Shown here piece after piece: positions 61,588-64,000 of a stretch of 64,000 nucleotides of DNA (its first letter is position 1; the number at the start of each line of letters is the position of its first letter). This DNA is from AP-15 sp963703665. GTDB taxonomy: Bacteria > Pseudomonadota > Alphaproteobacteria > ATCC43930 > CGMCC-115725. The stretch spans positions 186,001 through 250,000 of the forward strand of contig CAVPFB010000002.1 in NCBI GenBank assembly GCA_963703665.1. The letters run 5' to 3'. A program made the position numbers and the translations under genes. Under the pieces are notes generated by a model. It searched no databases. It saw nothing but the letters and a program-made list of their open reading frames with translations, and was not told the DNA's origin.

Positions 61588-61884
61588 TCAGGGAAGCCGG
61601 TCGGGCCATCTCTGAGCGCCGTGGAGCACGGTGATGATCTGTATTATGTCGGCCTTGACGCGATACGGCACAATGTAAGGCGTGCCGGCGATGACGAGCT
61701 CGCGGGTCCCCGTGACCCGACCTGGGCGGCCGAGGCCGGGCGATGTCGCCAGCCGTTCTACCGACGCTCGAATGCGCTGGACCATGCGCGCGGCCGCTGC
61801 CGAATTTTGCTGCGAGATATACTCGTGAATATCTTCGAGGCGTCTGAAATACCGGGCGGCGTATTCGAAACGACAGGCTGTCAC
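61588..61884 (-). CDS. ParE/RelE-family toxin
   Basis: 98 residues, GTG 61884 overlapping the antitoxin stop (GTGA). ParE-like text: YFRRLEDIHEYISQQNSAAA, IRASVERLATSPGLGRPGRV, GTRELVIAGTPYIVPYRV, DIIQIITVLHGAQRWP. Type II toxin acting on gyrase or mRNA; ParE type is favoured by sequence. Intact frame. Confidence 0.88.
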   Translation of the reverse strand: MTACRFEYAARYFRRLEDIHEYISQQNSAAAARMVQRIRASVERLATSPGLGRPGRVTGTRELVIAGTPYIVPYRVKADIIQIITVLHGAQRWPDRLP

Positions 61885-62132
61885 CGCGATTTCAGCAGCC
61901 GATCGTATCGCGCTTCCGCTTGCTGCTGCGAGATGGATTCGCCGTTGTCGAGCTCGGATATGCCGGCCTCAATTTCGGCTTTCTGGCATTCCTCCAGCTC
62001 AACGTAAGCTGCGATCGCGCGAGCCGCCACATCTGAAGTCGACCGGCCCGAGCCTCGCGCCAAGGCTTCGAGCTTCGCCTTTACACCCGCGTCTAGTCGC
62101 ACGGTCAGGATTGCGGTCGCCGCTGCCGTCAT
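61881..62132 (-). CDS. Ribbon-helix-helix antitoxin
   Basis: 83 residues, first gene of the toxin pair. The N-terminal ribbon-helix-helix ILTVRLDAGVKAKLEALARG, TSDVAARAIAAYVELEE binds DNA. The charged C-terminus (NGESISQQQAEARYDRLLKS) likely masks the toxin. ATG 62132. Confidence 0.85.
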   Translation of the reverse strand: MTAAATAILTVRLDAGVKAKLEALARGSGRSTSDVAARAIAAYVELEECQKAEIEAGISELDNGESISQQQAEARYDRLLKSR

Positions 62133-62222
62133 TCGCCCAACCCTTTGAACAGTCGCAGCCTATCTATACGTTCGTGCTACCGCCATCAAGCCCGGAGGCC
62201 TGCGGCCCTTGGCCATGGAGGG

Positions 62223-63097
62223 TTACCCCCGGCGGCGGCAGGCGGCAAAACCGGAAAGCGCGGTGCCGAGCAGGACCACCGAACCCGGCCCCGGCACGCT
62301 GGACGGAGGCGCGACCGGATTGCCGATGCCGGGGCTGAGCGCGATCGAGAATTCATCAGCCAGCGGAAACGACGGATCGATCTCGAACGACGGATCGGCA
62401 AAGGCGGAAGCAAGGTTCGCCGTCACCGGGCCTGTCAATTCTACGTCAGCTCCCGCTCCAAGGGTAACATCGAGAATATCGTTCGATTGTACAGGGATTA
62501 ACCCGTCGACTAACATACTTGAGATACAGTTCGCATCCACTATTCCGTTGTTAATGTTTGAACAGGCAGTAACCTTCAAAAGAAGTGATGAAGGATTTGG
62601 GTCGAGCGCAGGATCGACAATCTCAATATACCCTGATGACGCTATATTTCCTGTTGGAGCGAAGCTCGCCGCCGAGGTAGCGACGCTCCCTTTAACTATT
62701 GGTGGGACCGTAACGCCAGTGGGGCCGACGATTTGAATGGAGTAAGAAAGTTCCGAGTTTGAGACCATTCCTCCGGCACCGCCAGCCGTCGCCGCTACGG
62801 CCGGACCGGTAGGATCTATTGATAATCCACAAATCGAGCTGGATCCAATGCCGACCGCCGCCACACACCCTGTCGCGCCGATTGCCGGAAGATTGTTCAG
62901 GGCGATTTGCGGAGGGGGTCCACCGCCCATGCCCCGACACGCCTGCACCATAAAGCGCACCCACCTGAGCGTACGCCGCAGGCAAGGCACCCGCCCATGC
63001 TACCCCCCCAACAGGTTGCCAATGCGAGGCCCAGCATCGCGCCACGGACCTTGGTCAGGCGAATCGTCCCCTCGGTGCGTTCACTAAAGATGCTCAT
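62223..63097 (-). CDS. PEP-CTERM-type secreted protein, frame broken twice
   Basis: Stitched length about 291 residues. ATG 63097 with ggag upstream; signal peptide GAMLGLALATCW then GVAWAGALPAAYAQ. The body is Gly/Ser/Thr-rich and extracellular in character (SYSIQIVGPTGVTVPPIV, ADVELTGPVTANLASAFA). The C-terminus has a sorting-signal layout: VPGPGS, hydrophobic VVLLGTALSGFAA, then CRRRG. Breaks: a seven-G run at 63003-63009 (six G restores frame) and a gggg near 62932. Lower GC than the flanks. Confidence 0.65.
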
Positions 63098-63231
63098 CTC
63101 GCCGCTCCTGTTTCAATTTTTATCAGCAATCCCCATACCAATCGGCAAGGCGGCCCACAATAACAATCTGACGATTTGGGACAGCTATATTGGGCGCTAC
63201 AATTGCGACTGTTGAGACAACTGTCTCGGGG

Positions 63232-64000
63232 TCAGCCGCGGCGGGCGGCTTGGCGGCGCGGGCGGCGCTCGGCGAGTTCGATGACCAGGCCCGGGCGGTT
63301 TGCAGCGACCCGTTCCTGGGCGGCCTCGATGATCAGCCGCAACAGATCGCAGTAGCGCAGCCCGGCAATCTCGGCCATCAGGTTCAGCTTGCCGTCCCAG
63401 CACCAGCCGGGGTTGGGGTTGACCTCGAGCAATTTGATCTCGCCCTCGGCATCGGCGCGGAAGTCGAAGCGGGCGTAATCGCGGCACCCCAACCGCTCGA
63501 ACAGGATATTCGCGTAGTCGACGATCTTGCGCCGCGACTCCTCGTCGAGCCGCGCCTCGCGATAGCCGATCTGCGACCAATAGGGCGATTCCGGGACCCA
63601 TTTCGATTCATACGGCAGCAGCCGCGGCAGGCCGGCGTCGAGGCGGGAATAATCGACCTCGAGCGGCGGCAGCACGCGGCAGCCCTGGCCGGGGTTGCCG
63701 ACGATCCCGATCGAGTATTCGGGGCCGGTCAGAAATTCCTGGATCAGGATCGGGCGCAGCGGCATCTGCTCGCGCAGCCGGCCAAGGCAGGCGATCGCCT
63801 CCTCCCAGCTGTGCACCACCGCGTCCTTGCCGATGCCGATCGACGAATTGCCGTAATTGGGCTTGATCAGCGCCGGAAACACCGACGGGATCGTCGCCGC
63901 CAGATCGTCGGAATTGAAATAGGTCTCGGCCGGCACCGGCACGTCGATCGACTGGGCGATGCCGCGCACCAAGGATTTGTCGTAGCACAATCCGAGGCAG
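63232..64000 (-). CDS. ATP-grasp ligase (D-alanine-D-alanine ligase-like), 5' end cut
   Basis: At least 256 residues remain; the N-terminus lies beyond the right edge. ATP-grasp text: FPALIKPNYGNSSIGIGKDA (Lys/Gly loop), ILIQEFLTGPEYSIGIVG (Glu adenine contact), DYARFDFRADAEGEIKLLEV and NPNPGWCWDGKLNLMAEIAG (metal ligands). The arrangement is that of D-Ala-D-Ala ligase-like enzymes with unknown amino substrates. The C-terminus is Arg-rich (AERRPRRQAARRG). Confidence 0.88.
   Translation of the reverse strand, partial: CLGLCYDKSLVRGIAQSIDVPVPAETYFNSDDLAATIPSVFPALIKPNYGNSSIGIGKDAVVHSWEEAIACLGRLREQMPLRPILIQEFLTGPEYSIGIVGNPGQGCRVLPPLEVDYSRLDAGLPRLLPYESKWVPESPYWSQIGYREARLDEESRRKIVDYANILFERLGCRDYARFDFRADAEGEIKLLEVNPNPGWCWDGKLNLMAEIAGLRYCDLLRLIIEAAQERVAANRPGLVIELAERRPRRQAARRG

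Noticed and set aside
63214..63227. Palindrome gagaca-ac-tgtctc after the ATP-grasp stop
   Set aside because: Short stem, two-base loop and no T run; too weak for a terminator.

Overview
The window is GC-rich and reads as an alphaproteobacterium, probably near the Rhodospirillales. The gene order tig-clpP-clpX-lon-HU, a 14-gene nuoA-N operon followed by birA-coaX-rnj, and rpoZ-rsh-acpS-lepB-rnc are all typical of that class. Malonyl-CoA decarboxylase, a PEP-CTERM-like protein and six tRNAs (five with their 3' CCA confirmed by eye as encoded) are also present.

Layout. 1-18.2 kb (minus strand): rnj (cut by the left edge), coaX, birA and the complete respiratory complex I operon. The genes are mostly coupled by 4-base stop/start overlaps, but three junctions are interrupted: a palindromic repeat between nuoK and nuoL, a decayed GIY-YIG nuclease gene framed by inverted repeats between nuoI and nuoJ, and a small DUF4258/DUF2283-like pair between nuoF and nuoG. 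18.3-24.2 kb: tRNA-Asp and tRNA-Val bracket a plus-strand periplasmic oxidation cluster (2Fe-2S subunit, molybdopterin subunit, Rieske protein, quinoprotein). 24.3-31.3 kb: HU, Lon, ClpX, ClpP, trigger factor and tRNA-Leu. 31.4-34.5 kb: malonyl-CoA decarboxylase and NAD(P)HX repair. 34.5-35.8 kb: small coiled-coil and basic proteins around tRNA-His. 35.9-40.3 kb: a Fur-family regulator next to a copper-handling group (DUF2946-like protein, outer-membrane protein, CopC, and a CopD-cytochrome c-redoxin-like fusion). 40.4-45.8 kb: rnc, lepB, acpS, the Rel/Spo enzyme, RpoZ, tRNA-Cys and tRNA-Asn. 45.9-49.6 kb: DedA, a MetX-like hydrolase, a lipoprotein and a decayed muralytic-enzyme locus. 49.6-57.7 kb: argE, folE, apaG, an LLM oxidoreductase, a Gfo/Idh oxidoreductase, a class III aminotransferase and an MlrC-type metallopeptidase. 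57.8-64 kb: two type II toxin-antitoxin pairs, a methyltransferase, a lactonase-like hydrolase, a MaoC-like protein, a PEP-CTERM-like protein and an ATP-grasp ligase cut by the right edge.

A property of the whole window is the number of broken reading frames. I count about 27 in 12 otherwise well-preserved genes, including ones expected to be essential (birA, rnj, folE). Most behave as a single inserted base, often in a G or C run. This looks more like uncorrected long-read sequence error than gene decay, so product calls for these genes rest on stitching frames together. True relics (GIY-YIG gene, muralytic locus) are marked separately because key residues or blocks are also lost.

The most interesting candidates for unusual biology are the GIY-YIG/inverted-repeat element and the small gene pair inside the complex I operon, the CopD-cytochrome-redoxin fusion, the molybdenum/Rieske/quinoprotein cluster between two tRNAs, and the degraded muralytic enzyme with a small secreted partner.
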